Shown: positions 34,947-42,530, counted from the first letter of the stretch. The stretch: 64,000 nt of DNA from Candidatus Mediterraneibacter merdipullorum (GCA_019117125.1 DXAL01000023.1:31095-95094); one strand, 5' to 3'. The notes: generated by a model from the letters alone, not told the origin. Translations and numbers: made by a program.

Positions 34947-35309
34947 ATGAACCAGACTCAGTCAAAAGAAATGGCAAAGCTCGCCTATCACGCGCTCATC
35001 GAAAAGAAGGGCGAGGATATTAAAATTATCGATATCACCGGCGTTTCCGTGCTGGCAGATTATTTTATCATCGCCAACGGAAGCAGCAGCAACCAGGTGG
35101 AAGCTCTGGTCGACAATGTGGAAGAAGAGCTGCACAGGGCGGGATATCACCTGAAACAACGCGAAGGGCGCGGAAGCGCAAGCTGGATACTGATGGATTT
35201 CGGCGATATCATCGTCCATGTTTTTGATAAGGAGAACCGACTTTTCTATGACCTGGAGAGGATATGGAAGGACGGGAGAGATATATCGGTTGAGGAGCTG
35301 GATGATTGA
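34947..35309 (+). CDS. rsfS: ribosome silencing factor RsfS
   Basis: 120 aa. Conserved KIIDITGVSVLADYFIIANG and LMDFGDIIVHVF. It binds L14 and blocks subunit joining when nutrients are short. Chosen start ATG 34947 is one base after the yqeK stop, with AAGGAG at 34933-34938. End of the obgE-rsfS cluster. Confidence 0.95.
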   Translation: MNQTQSKEMAKLAYHALIEKKGEDIKIIDITGVSVLADYFIIANGSSSNQVEALVDNVEEELHRAGYHLKQREGRGSASWILMDFGDIIVHVFDKENRLFYDLERIWKDGRDISVEELDD

Positions 35310-35344
35310 ATAAAGTGGAAATGATGCGATGCATCAGGAGAAAT

Positions 35345-35379
35345 AAAAGGTGTGTACTTTTTAAAAGTACACACCTTTT
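35345..35379. terminator. bidirectional terminator between rsfS and the IclR remnant
   Basis: A 17-bp perfect inverted repeat AAAAGGTGTGTACTTTT with one unpaired T in the centre; both strands end in TTTT. The stop of the minus-strand IclR remnant lies inside it. Confidence 0.9.
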
Positions 35380-35774
35380 ATTCCTCCCAACAATTATAAA
35401 GATTGTCTGTTATCTCTTTTGAAGCTGCCTGCAGCAGCGGGACGTACTCCAGCAATTCATCTGTATCCTGAATGCCAATAAAACCGCTGAATGAAAGTGC
35501 AGCAATGATTGTGTCCTCATGGTCACGCACACCTACAGATATACAGCTTCCGTTTACAGAGGATTCCATATGGTCAAATGCATATCCCTGCTGGGCAACT
35601 TTACGGAGTTCTTTCCAGTATTCATCCGGGTCGGTAATGGTATATGGAGTAAGTGCTTCCATATCAGTGGATTCAATTATGTGATTAGCCAATATGATAG
35701 GAAGTTCTGAAAGCAGGATTTTCCCGCCTGCACAGGCATAAAACGGAAGAGCAGTATTAACCGGCGGAACATAG
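35378..35774 (-). pseudogene. IclR-family regulator, C-terminal remnant, interrupted by the IS
   Basis: About 130 residues of an IclR effector domain: LPFYACAGGKILLSELP, VAQQGYAFDHMES, and IIAALSFSGF. The N-terminal helix-turn-helix is missing. An IS256-family element starts right at residue Y of the YVPPVNTALPF segment. If the IS and one copy of GAACATAG are removed, the frame continues about 28 codons into the right flank (ILQQSRTKNLVDY fits the same domain) before a TAA at 37359-37361, so the gene was already broken before the insertion. The DNA is AT-rich compared with neighbours. Confidence 0.75.
35767..35774. repeat. left target-site duplication GAACATAG
   Basis: Identical to 37265-37272. 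The two copies sit at matching distances (15 bp) outside the conserved TTTGTGTAAA inner ends, and 8 bp is the normal duplication for the IS256 family. Confidence 0.75.
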
Positions 35775-35799
35775 GGGAGTATCCCAAAGTTTGTGTAAA

Positions 35800-35838
35800 C
35801 CTTCAAACTGATGTAAGATAGACTTACCAGTTTGGAGG
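35800..35838 (+). promoter_or_regulatory. hairpin sequestering the transposase ribosome site
   Basis: CCTTCAAACTG (35800-35810) pairs with CAGTTTGGAGG (35828-35838, one G-U pair), with an inner stem GTAAG/CTTAC. The right arm contains the whole GGAGG of the transposase. Transcripts reading in from outside would have the site masked. Confidence 0.65.
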
Positions 35839-35846
35839 TTTATTTT

Positions 35847-37094
35847 ATGGCAAGGAAAAAAGATACCCCACAAAAAGCAGCCCTTCGGGAAATGATGGGC
35901 AACTACCTGAAAGAAAACAATGTAAAGGTCAAAGATGGAACGGATGTCAACTCCATCATGCGAGATATGATGTCCATCATCCTGGAAGGTGCCCTGGATC
36001 AGGAAATGGATGAGGAACTGGGATATTCCAAGTATGATTATCGGAACAAGGAAACGGATAATTCCAGAAATGACCATTCCCAGAAGACCATGCACACCAG
36101 TTACGGCGATATGGAGATTGATATCCCAAGAGACAGGAAAGGTGAGTTTGAACCACAGATCGTTAAAAAGTATCAGAATACGGTCACTCAAGACATGGAA
36201 GAAAAGATCATCTCCATGTATGCCAAAGGAATGACCACGAATGATATCGAAAGCCATATGCGGGAACTCTATGACATCGAGATTTCTGACAGTACCATCA
36301 GCAGGATTACGGACAAGATCCTTCCCATCGTAAAAGAATGGCAGGAAAGACCTTTGGAGGAAATCTATGCGGTCGTTTTCATGGATGCCATTCATTACCA
36401 TGTGCGCAATGAAGGCAGGATTGTAAAACGTGCGGTTTATATCGCTATAGGAATCGACATGGAAGGGCATAAAGACGTGCTCGGCATGTATGTAGGACAA
36501 AATGAGAGTGCAAAGTTCTGGCTTTCCATTTTGAACGGACTGAAGAACCGTGGCGTAGAAGATATCTTGATCGCATGCGTAGACGGTCTGACAGGCTTTC
36601 CCCAGGCGATTGAAGCTGTTTTTCCGGATACGGAGATCCAGCAATGCATTATCCATCAGATCCGGAATACGACAAAGTTTGTTTCCTACAAAGAGCTTAA
36701 ACCACTGATGGCTGATCTGAAACGTGTATATGCAGCCCCAACAGAAGAAATCGCACTGGCTGAACTGGATGGCTTTGATGAGAAATGGAGCGGGAAATAT
36801 CCCAAAATCGCAAAATCATGGAAGGACAACTGGGCGAATCTTTCAACGTATTTCAAGTATCCCGAAGCGGTTCGGCGTCTGATCTATACTACCAATGCCA
36901 TCGAAGGATTTAACCGTCAGCTCCGAAAAGTCACGAAATCCAAAACGGTATTTCCTTCTGATGACAGTCTTCTGAAAATGCTGTATCTGGCCATGATGGA
37001 TATCACAAAAAAATGGACTGGACACCGGCAGGATTGGGGGCAGATCCATTCGCAGCTGGAGATATTTTTCGAAGAACGATTATCTGAATTATAA
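35847..37094 (+). CDS. IS256-family transposase
   Basis: 415 aa, full length for the family. DDE catalytic residues in FMDAIHYHVRNEG, CVDGLTGFPQAI and TTNAIEGFNRQLRK, plus the characteristic CIIHQIRN. ATG 35847 lies 8 bases after GGAGG; the TTG at 35832 overlaps the ribosome site. No frameshift, so it is probably active. Confidence 0.96.
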   Translation: MARKKDTPQKAALREMMGNYLKENNVKVKDGTDVNSIMRDMMSIILEGALDQEMDEELGYSKYDYRNKETDNSRNDHSQKTMHTSYGDMEIDIPRDRKGEFEPQIVKKYQNTVTQDMEEKIISMYAKGMTTNDIESHMRELYDIEISDSTISRITDKILPIVKEWQERPLEEIYAVVFMDAIHYHVRNEGRIVKRAVYIAIGIDMEGHKDVLGMYVGQNESAKFWLSILNGLKNRGVEDILIACVDGLTGFPQAIEAVFPDTEIQQCIIHQIRNTTKFVSYKELKPLMADLKRVYAAPTEEIALAELDGFDEKWSGKYPKIAKSWKDNWANLSTYFKYPEAVRRLIYTTNAIEGFNRQLRKVTKSKTVFPSDDSLLKMLYLAMMDITKKWTGHRQDWGQIHSQLEIFFEERLSEL

Positions 37095-37109
37095 GCTGTT
37101 TCTGGCCTG

Positions 37110-37134
37110 GCAGGGCTGGCTGGGCCAGCCCTGC
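37110..37134 (+). other. perfect hairpin after the transposase
   Basis: 11-bp stem GCAGGGCTGGC/GCCAGCCCTGC with a 3-nt loop, 15 bp past the stop. No T-tract; instead TTGACA of the next promoter follows at once. Confidence 0.75.
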
Positions 37135-37162
37135 TTGACATGTCCGGAAACTGCATTATAAT
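37135..37162 (+). promoter_or_regulatory. outward-facing promoter inside the IS right end
   Basis: TTGACA (37135-37140), 16-bp spacer, TATAAT (37157-37162). It points out of the IS toward the YczE remnant and lexA region. A 7-bp hairpin GGGCAGA/TCTGCCC (37171-37200) lies at the expected transcript start. Confidence 0.65.
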
Positions 37163-37264
37163 ACAAGCAAGGGCAGAACCTCAAAAAAACAGCTCTGCCC
37201 AAGAGTAACTAATGACATATCTTATATCAGTTTTTTGAATTTACACAAAACTTGAAACGGTCTC

Positions 37265-37272
37265 GAACATAG
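37265..37272. repeat. right target-site duplication GAACATAG
   Basis: Second copy of the 8-bp direct repeat flanking the IS; see 35767-35774. Confidence 0.75.
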
Positions 37273-37285
37273 TCGACCAGGTTTT

Positions 37286-37702
37286 TTGTCCGTGACTGCT
37301 GCAGGATATAACATTTATTTGGTATCTTATGCAGCAGATGCAAAAACAGGACTCCGTATTATCATATTTATAGTAGGATTTCTTTTAAATGCGTTTGGTG
37401 TAACGTTATACTTTAAAACATATTTTTATCCACAGGTATATGAATTTTTCGTGAAAGAAATCAGTAAAAAATACAAAATTCCATTCCACAGATTCAAACA
37501 TTGCTTTGATATAGCTTTTCTGGGAATAGATATCTGTCTCGCTTGTTTTCTATTTCACAGATTAAGAGGTATCGGGGCAGGCACAGTATTGATAGCTTTA
37601 CTTAACGGACCACTTATCCATCGGTATGATGATTTCCTTGAGCGTTATTTTAATATCCGACCAAAGTTTTCTAAATTCGCAGAAAAATTTAAAATTGAAT
37701 AA
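37286..37702 (+). pseudogene. YczE/DUF6198-type membrane protein, 5'-truncated remnant
   Basis: About 138 residues matching the second half of the YczE/YitT-like family: IIIFIVGFLLNAFGVTLYF, KIPFHRFKHCFDIAFL, and the C-terminal GIGAGTVLIALLNGPLI. The first half is missing: upstream in frame lies the IS end and a TGA at 37253. The TTG at 37286 has no ribosome site. AT-rich, unlike lexA beside it. Removal of the IS does not restore an upstream frame, so truncation predates the insertion. Confidence 0.7.
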
Positions 37703-37703
37703 A

Positions 37704-37731
37704 AAAGACAGGACTATATGTCCTGTCTTTT
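37704..37731. terminator. bidirectional terminator between the YczE remnant and lexA
   Basis: 11-bp stem AAAGACAGGAC/GTCCTGTCTTT with loop TATAT; T and A tracts on both sides. It ends lexA from the minus strand. Confidence 0.88.
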
Positions 37732-37739
37732 CTATTTCC

Positions 37740-38357
37740 CTACCTGAAAAGGCGTATCACACCAATCACTTTCCCCAGTATGGAGACTTCCTTCACGATA
37801 ATGGGGTCCATAAAATCATTTTCCGGCTGCAGGCGGTAAACGCCTTCCTCCTTATAAAATGTCTTTACCGTGGCGCCATCATCCACAAGGGCAACAACCA
37901 TATCTCCGTTGGAAGCGGTATGCTCCTCCTCAACAAGCACCATGTCGCCGTCGAGGATTCCGGCATTAACCATGCTTTCCCCTTTGACTTTGAGCATGAA
38001 AGTCTGTTTGTTCGGCATGTGTTCCACCGGGATAGGAAAGTAGTCCTCGATGTTCTCCTGTGCAAGTATCGGCTGACCGGCAGCTACCTGTCCGACAATG
38101 GGGACATTCACCATTTCGCGCCGTGTAAGATTAAAGTTGTCATCCAGGATTTCAATCGCTCTCGGCTTGGTCGGGTCTCTTCTGATATAACCGTTCTTTT
38201 CCAGCGTCTCCAGGTGGGAGTGGACGGAAGAAGTGGATTTGAGCCCCACAGCCTCACAGATTTCACGCACCGCTGGGGGAAATCCTCTCTGCAGAATCTG
38301 CGCCTTGATATATTCCAGTATTTCCAGTTGCTTCTTGCTTATTTTCCCTTTTGACAT
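37740..38357 (-). CDS. lexA: SOS repressor LexA
   Basis: 205 aa. N-terminal winged helix (PPAVREICEAVGLKSTSSVH), autocleavage site Ala93-Gly94 in QVAAGQP, catalytic Ser128 (KGESMV) and Lys165 (GATVKTF). It represses DNA-damage genes until RecA filaments trigger self-cleavage. The start at 38357 gives the family N-terminus with GGAGGG upstream; the open frame to 38498 runs through its own operators. Confidence 0.97.
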   Translation of the reverse strand: MSKGKISKKQLEILEYIKAQILQRGFPPAVREICEAVGLKSTSSVHSHLETLEKNGYIRRDPTKPRAIEILDDNFNLTRREMVNVPIVGQVAAGQPILAQENIEDYFPIPVEHMPNKQTFMLKVKGESMVNAGILDGDMVLVEEEHTASNGDMVVALVDDGATVKTFYKEEGVYRLQPENDFMDPIIVKEVSILGKVIGVIRLFR

Positions 38358-38427
38358 GATTCCCTCCGAACGCATTTTACTCTCTGATGCACCTGTCTTT
38401 GCGGATATCCGCGTTATCTCTTTAGAT

Positions 38428-38456
38428 ATAGTAACACAGCAGGAATGAAAAAGCAA
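38428..38456 (-). promoter_or_regulatory. candidate lexA promoter
   Basis: Minus strand TTGCTT (38451-38456), 17-bp spacer, TACTAT (38428-38433). The -35 abuts the first LexA-like box, which fits autorepression. Both hexamers are imperfect. Confidence 0.45.
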
Positions 38457-38466
38457 ACATTTGTTG

Positions 38467-38480
38467 CGAAAATATGTTCG
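38467..38480. promoter_or_regulatory. LexA box 1
   Basis: CGAAAATATGTTCG, close to the Firmicutes SOS consensus CGAAC-N4-GTTCG with one changed position in the left half. Upstream of the lexA promoter. Confidence 0.7.
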
Positions 38481-38487
38481 ATTTTTA

Positions 38488-38516
38488 TTGACAAACATCT
38501 GTTCGTGTATTATAAT
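38488..38516 (+). promoter_or_regulatory. promoter of the YneA-like gene
   Basis: Perfect TTGACA (38488-38493), 17-bp spacer, TATAAT (38511-38516). A LexA box occupies the spacer, so strong repression is expected. Confidence 0.85.
38492..38505. promoter_or_regulatory. LexA box 2
   Basis: CAAACATCTGTTCG lies between the -35 and -10 of the YneA-like promoter; right half-site GTTCG perfect, left half CAAAC one off. Confidence 0.7.
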
Positions 38517-38523
38517 TCAAATA

Positions 38524-38539
38524 CAGAACACAAGTTCTG
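38524..38539. promoter_or_regulatory. LexA box 3
   Basis: CAGAACACAAGTTCTG, a perfect palindrome around GAAC-ACAA-GTTC, at the expected transcript start of the YneA-like gene. A weaker fourth site CAAATAAATGTTCG follows at 38541-38554. Confidence 0.75.
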
Positions 38540-38669
38540 GCAAATAAATGTTCGATATAAAGTATACTTGTATACAGTTATGAGTGCAACTGAAACAGGA
38601 CACAGAACACATACAACAGACCGTTATACGGCTGGATATTCTCAGGACAAACACACAGAGGGGGAGCAG

Positions 38670-39011
38670 ATGATGAACAGAAGGAGCAGACGCCGCAGCA
38701 TGAGGAAGAATATGAGCAGATTATTTACGGGATTTATTCTGGCTCTTGTTTTATGTATGTCATTTGGAGCATTTTTCGTATATGCACGCGAACAGTCAGC
38801 CGGGGATAAAGCCGTTTATACCTATTATAAAAGCATCGAGATATGTTCCGGCGATACGCTGTGGGATATCGCGGAAGAAACGATGACAGACCGTTATGAT
38901 TCCGTTGCCGAATATGTGCAGGTCATCAAGGATATGAATGGTCTGGATTCCGATGAGATACACAGCGGTCAGGACCTTATCATTGCCTACCAGGATACGG
39001 ACCTGCACTGA
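38670..39011 (+). CDS. YneA-like SOS cell-division inhibitor with LysM domain
   Basis: 113 aa. A very basic N-terminus (MMNRRSRRRSMRKNM), one membrane segment (residues 18-42) and a C-terminal LysM domain (about 52-108: EICSGDTLWDIAEE). Same layout and same divergent position next to lexA as Bacillus yneA, whose product delays division after DNA damage. Start ATG 38670 (or 38673) follows GGGGGAG. LexA boxes upstream support SOS control. Confidence 0.85.
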   Translation: MMNRRSRRRSMRKNMSRLFTGFILALVLCMSFGAFFVYAREQSAGDKAVYTYYKSIEICSGDTLWDIAEETMTDRYDSVAEYVQVIKDMNGLDSDEIHSGQDLIIAYQDTDLH

Positions 39012-39051
39012 CCGGATTTTTGCTTTCCGGATGTGCAGGCACTGACAGAGG

Positions 39052-39079
39052 TATCAATATACATCCCTATGTATTGATA
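39052..39079. repeat. 28-bp dif-like inverted repeat
   Basis: TATCAATATAC, ATCCCT, ATGTATTGATA: two 11-bp arms around a 6-bp centre, the layout of Xer core sites. The outer 8 bases of the arms are exact inverted copies. It lies 230 bp before a XerS-like recombinase gene. No T-tract, so not an obvious terminator. Function is inference. Confidence 0.45.
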
Positions 39080-39106
39080 TATTTATACACCCATTTTATC
39101 AATCCG

Positions 39107-39140
39107 GACCGGGAGAGCAAAAGAAGATGCTTTTCCGGTC
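39107..39140 (+). terminator. possible terminator hairpin after the YneA-like gene
   Basis: GACCGG and AAAAG pair with CTTTT and CCGGTC, with a 6-nt bulge on the left arm and loop AAGATG. Only a weak T content follows, so termination is uncertain. Confidence 0.35.
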
Positions 39141-39192
39141 TGTATTGACAGATTTCAATCTATACGACAAATACTGATTTTTCCAAAAGATA

Positions 39193-39221
39193 TAGACAAA
39201 AAATGTGTCATACGGTATAAT
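39193..39221 (+). promoter_or_regulatory. promoter of the tyrosine recombinase gene
   Basis: TAGACA (39193-39198), 17-bp spacer, TATAAT (39216-39221), 90 bp before the ATG. Confidence 0.75.
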
Positions 39222-39222
39222 A

Positions 39223-39275
39223 ATTGCGTAAAACGCAATCCAGACCGATTTTATCGGTCTGCCCGGCTTTGCCGG
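39223..39275 (+). other. three consecutive hairpins in the recombinase leader
   Basis: ATTGCGT/ACGCAAT with loop AAA (39223-39239), AGACCGA/TCGGTCT with loop TTTTA (39242-39260) and CCGGC/GCCGG with loop TTT (39263-39275), each separated by 2 bases. They fill the leader between promoter and ribosome site. Confidence 0.75.
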
Positions 39276-39310
39276 AATTATACCGGATTCAAATCATAAA
39301 GGAGTTTTTT

Positions 39311-40381
39311 ATGTCTGAAACAATATCCAATAAAACGTATCATGAACAGAAATCCATTGACAATACGCTGAAGCTCCGCAATCTGTTGAAGACGCTTCCT
39401 CCGTTTGCAAAGGATTATTTCCGAGCAGTCGAACCGACCACATCCGCACGTACACGCATTTCCTATGCATATGACATCCGTGTGTTTTTTCATTTTCTCA
39501 TGCAGTGCAATCCGCTCTATAAAGACTATACGATGGACCGGTTCACCCTGCAGGACCTGGAGCGGCTGCAGCCGGTTGACATCGAGGAATACCAGGAATA
39601 CCTGAAAGTATATGACAATGATGCGGACCGGCAGATTACCAACACAGAGAAAGGTCTGGCACGGAAAATGTCCGCACTGCGGAGTTTTTACGGCTATTTC
39701 TATAAAAGGCAGGCAATATCCTCCAATCCGACGCTGCTCGTGGATATGCCGAAGCTCCATGAAAAGGCAATCATTCGTCTTGATACGGACGAAGTTGCAA
39801 AACTTCTTGACTATGTGGAACATGGAGGCGATGACCTCACCGGACAGCGCAGAGCCTACTATGAAAAGACGAAAAACAGGGACCTTGCGATTCTGACCCT
39901 TCTTCTTGGTACCGGCATCCGTGTCTCGGAGTGCGTTGGTCTGGATATCCAGGATGTGGATTTTAAGAATAACGGCATCAAAGTCACCCGGAAAGGCGGC
40001 AACGAAATGGTCGTCTATTTCAGCGATGAGGTGGCAGATGCATTAAAAGGCTATCTCTACACGACCCGGAAAGCTGCTCTCCCGCTTCCCGGCCATGAAA
40101 ATGCCCTCTTCCTTTCCACCCAGAGAAAACGGATGGGCGTCCAGGCTGTGGAAAACATGGTAAAAAAGTACGCCAGAGAAGTCACCCCAAATAAAAAGAT
40201 TACGCCCCACAAGCTCAGAAGCACTTACGGAACCGCTCTTTACCGGGAAACCGGAGATATTTACCTTGTGGCGGACGTCCTCGGGCATAAGGATGTCAAT
40301 ACGACGAAGAAGCACTATGCCGCTATCGATGAGAACCGGAGAAGGAAGGCTGCCGGCGCTGTAAAGCTCCGGGAAATCTGA
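39311..40381 (+). CDS. tyrosine recombinase, XerS-like
   Basis: 356 aa. Catalytic residues R204 (GTGIRVSE), K228 (TRKGG), H300 and R303 (PHKLRST), H326 (LGHKDVN) and Tyr336 (KKHYAAID). The N-terminal SAM-like core-binding domain spans about 30-150. Length and phrases (EKTKNRDLAILTLLLGTGIR, VTRKGG, ENMVKKYA) resemble streptococcal XerS, the single recombinase that resolves chromosome dimers. No phage genes are near. ATG 39311 follows AAAGGAG. Confidence 0.88.
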   Translation: MSETISNKTYHEQKSIDNTLKLRNLLKTLPPFAKDYFRAVEPTTSARTRISYAYDIRVFFHFLMQCNPLYKDYTMDRFTLQDLERLQPVDIEEYQEYLKVYDNDADRQITNTEKGLARKMSALRSFYGYFYKRQAISSNPTLLVDMPKLHEKAIIRLDTDEVAKLLDYVEHGGDDLTGQRRAYYEKTKNRDLAILTLLLGTGIRVSECVGLDIQDVDFKNNGIKVTRKGGNEMVVYFSDEVADALKGYLYTTRKAALPLPGHENALFLSTQRKRMGVQAVENMVKKYAREVTPNKKITPHKLRSTYGTALYRETGDIYLVADVLGHKDVNTTKKHYAAIDENRRRKAAGAVKLREI

Positions 40382-40407
40382 ACCGCATCCTGCCGGTCCG
40401 GACCAGT

Positions 40408-40433
40408 AAAGTACAGTATTTTACTGTATTTTA
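40408..40433. terminator. AT-rich terminator between the recombinase and FUSC genes
   Basis: TACAGTA/TACTGTA with loop TTT, flanked by AAA(G) and (T)TTTT. It lies between converging genes and could work for both. Confidence 0.55.
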
Positions 40434-40450
40434 CGTTCTCCACTTCTCTT

Positions 40451-42469
40451 CTACCGCACTCTCCGAAGGACCAGGACATAGAGGCGGGAAAGGTTCCTTG
40501 CGTACTGGGTCATAAGGGACGAGAGCTCAGGCTCGCCCGGGATGAAGCGCTGATACTTCATTCCGGCGATGTTCTTGAGCTTTTTTTCTTTCTTCAGATG
40601 GAGCATTTCCTGTATCTGGTTCAGCACATAGTCCGTATACCAGATGTACCGCTCCATAATCCGGCGCTCGTCAGCGCCCCGCTTCTTGTGTTTTACCAGG
40701 AAGAACATCTGCTGTACTTCCGATGCCATGCACCATGCCACTTCCAGTATCTTCAGGAAATACGCCCTGTCTTTTTCATCTTTTTCCGCTCCCGGAAGGT
40801 CTTTTCTTATCTGTGCGTGTACAAGGTGATACTGGATCTGTGCGTCACAGATGCGCCAGTAATCCATCGGATGCGTCAGGGAGTCTTCCAGAATGCGCAG
40901 ATACATGTGGTGCATATGGAAGAGCATCTGGAAATTATACCGGAACTGGCTGCCCATGCTCGTCGGGAAGAAAAACCGGTTCACCACAAGGACGAACAGC
41001 ACGGATGCCGCAACATACGCCATCCGAAGGAGCATGGCTGTCGTCTCCTGGATGGCAAGCGTTGTCATCGTCAGGGCGAAACAGGTAACGAACAGCGCAT
41101 GGGTGATGGTCCCGGGCGTCGCCGTGTACATACACACGACCATGATGCCGGCAAGGAGCAGATGGGAGCCTGTGGATTCACAGAACGGCAGGATGAGGGA
41201 CAGGATGAGGCATCCGGCGGCTGTTCCGATGAATCGGGTGCGCATCCGGTAGTTGCTGTCTTCATACATGGGACGGAGAAGCAGGAAGGCATTCATCACG
41301 AACCAGTAGGAATGTCCTTCCGGAAAAAGCTGGTTAAAGACCATGCCGGTCATCAGTACGATGCTCATCCGCAGGGCAAAGCGCATCTCAAATGTATCCG
41401 GACGGAACCGGGCGAGAAGACGCTCCCGGAACCGGTGTCCTGCCGGCACCTCCCACTGCTCGCTTAAGAGTCCTTCTTCCTGGATGTCCGCCTGATGGAG
41501 GATAAACAGGAACATCCGGAAAAATGTGGTGACATGCCGGTGAAAGATATCCCGGCGCTTTTCTGCCATATGGAGGAGCTCCCTGCCTCTTGTCTCCAGA
41601 TGCATGGTGGCGTCGCGGTCGCCGGAGAGGAAATCAACAGTCCCCGCTTCTTTCATGTATTCCGCCATCATAAGGGCGAGCTGGCGGTCCTCCTCCGCAG
41701 CAGGCAGGAGGACGTGGCTCTGCGTGGAGACAAGATAGGTTGTCCTCTGTATCAGGCTGGCAAACATATACTGGAGTTTCCCTTTGGTTGTGACAATGTG
41801 TGTTTTCCCGCGCTTCTGTGCGGCCTCCTGATAGAGGAGCCTCTGCAGGCGGAAGAGCTCTTTCAGGTCGTCCTCCAGCTCTTCGTGATTGAGGGACTTT
41901 TCCAGGATGCAGCCCAGAAGCTGCATGACCTGCCGCTCCGTACAGATGCCGGACTTTTTGCGGACCAGTTTCGGGTATATCAGGATGGCAGCGAAGACCA
42001 TGGCGCAGCACAGCCCCATTGCCTGGTACTGGACCAGGAATTCCTCCCAGCTAAGGGGTATGAGCTGGAGAAAGGTAAACGGCATCAGTGTGGAGAAATA
42101 TCCGAGCTGATTGAACTGGGATGCTTTCGAGAAGATGAGCCAGAATGGCACGGTCAGGTTCAGGATGAGGGTCAGCGCAAGGTTCCAGGTGGCAATGTAT
42201 GCCAGAGCGGCAAGGAACATCTGCTGGAGCACAAGGAGAACCAGGGAGCGCACGGAGTGCTTTTTCTTGTAATTGCTCTGAAAGACGAGGGTTCCGAGGG
42301 ATACGACCATCGTGTACTGGGTTCCGTAGAGAAGGATGACAGTATAAAACATGACAAGAAAATACACGATGACAGGAAGCGCCTGCAGGAACTGTCCGCG
42401 GACGCTCTCCGCCTGGTCATGAAATTGCGGAAGCCTGACTTGTTTTATATCTGACATCCTGGGTCTCAT
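40451..42469 (-). CDS. FUSC-family integral membrane protein (YccS/aromatic acid exporter-like)
   Basis: 672 aa with two clusters of hydrophobic segments (residues 30-165 and 365-500), each followed by a long cytoplasmic part; the second carries the FUSC core (EGHSYWFVMNAFLLLRP, then RFIGTAAGCLILSLIL). Family members include efflux proteins such as AaeB. The substrate is unknown. The ATG has AAGGAGA upstream. Divergent from the TtcA-like gene. Confidence 0.82.
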   Translation of the reverse strand: MRPRMSDIKQVRLPQFHDQAESVRGQFLQALPVIVYFLVMFYTVILLYGTQYTMVVSLGTLVFQSNYKKKHSVRSLVLLVLQQMFLAALAYIATWNLALTLILNLTVPFWLIFSKASQFNQLGYFSTLMPFTFLQLIPLSWEEFLVQYQAMGLCCAMVFAAILIYPKLVRKKSGICTERQVMQLLGCILEKSLNHEELEDDLKELFRLQRLLYQEAAQKRGKTHIVTTKGKLQYMFASLIQRTTYLVSTQSHVLLPAAEEDRQLALMMAEYMKEAGTVDFLSGDRDATMHLETRGRELLHMAEKRRDIFHRHVTTFFRMFLFILHQADIQEEGLLSEQWEVPAGHRFRERLLARFRPDTFEMRFALRMSIVLMTGMVFNQLFPEGHSYWFVMNAFLLLRPMYEDSNYRMRTRFIGTAAGCLILSLILPFCESTGSHLLLAGIMVVCMYTATPGTITHALFVTCFALTMTTLAIQETTAMLLRMAYVAASVLFVLVVNRFFFPTSMGSQFRYNFQMLFHMHHMYLRILEDSLTHPMDYWRICDAQIQYHLVHAQIRKDLPGAEKDEKDRAYFLKILEVAWCMASEVQQMFFLVKHKKRGADERRIMERYIWYTDYVLNQIQEMLHLKKEKKLKNIAGMKYQRFIPGEPELSSLMTQYARNLSRLYVLVLRRVR

Positions 42470-42490
42470 ATCTGATATCTCCTTGTATAA

Positions 42491-42530
42491 CCCCGATAAA
42501 TATTGTGCATCCCCGATAAATACTTGTATT
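42491..42530. repeat. tandem 20-bp repeat between FUSC and TtcA-like genes
   Basis: Two adjacent copies beginning CCCCGATAAATA (42491-42510 and 42511-42530). The second copy contains the -35 of the TtcA-like promoter. It could bind a regulator of either divergent gene. Confidence 0.7.

Larger units (their letters stand above)
35775..37264 (+). mobile_element. IS256-family insertion sequence, apparently complete
   Basis: 1,490 bp. Imperfect 25-bp inverted ends: left GGGAGTATCCCAAAGTTTG followed by TGTAAA; right (inverted) GAGACCGTTTCAAGTTTTG followed by TGTAAA; 17 of 25 match. The similarity continues inward as ACTGAT(G/A)TAAGATA. It encodes one intact transposase and is flanked by GAACATAG on both sides. 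Confidence 0.85.

Noticed and set aside
35790..37249. IS ends placed at the conserved TTTGTGTAAA
   Set aside because: No direct repeat flanks these points. Moving both ends 15 bp outward gives imperfect matching tips and an 8-bp duplication, which fits the family better.
37286..37702. YczE-like frame as an intact gene
   Set aside because: It lacks the first half of the family, has a TTG with no ribosome site, and an upstream in-frame stop near the IS end.
39145..39166. TTGACA with TATACG as a second recombinase promoter
   Set aside because: The spacer is only 10 bp; TAGACA-17-TATAAT downstream is far better.
39311..40381. Phage or ICE integrase
   Set aside because: No phage, conjugation or tRNA attachment features are near; length and motifs fit a chromosomal XerS-like protein.
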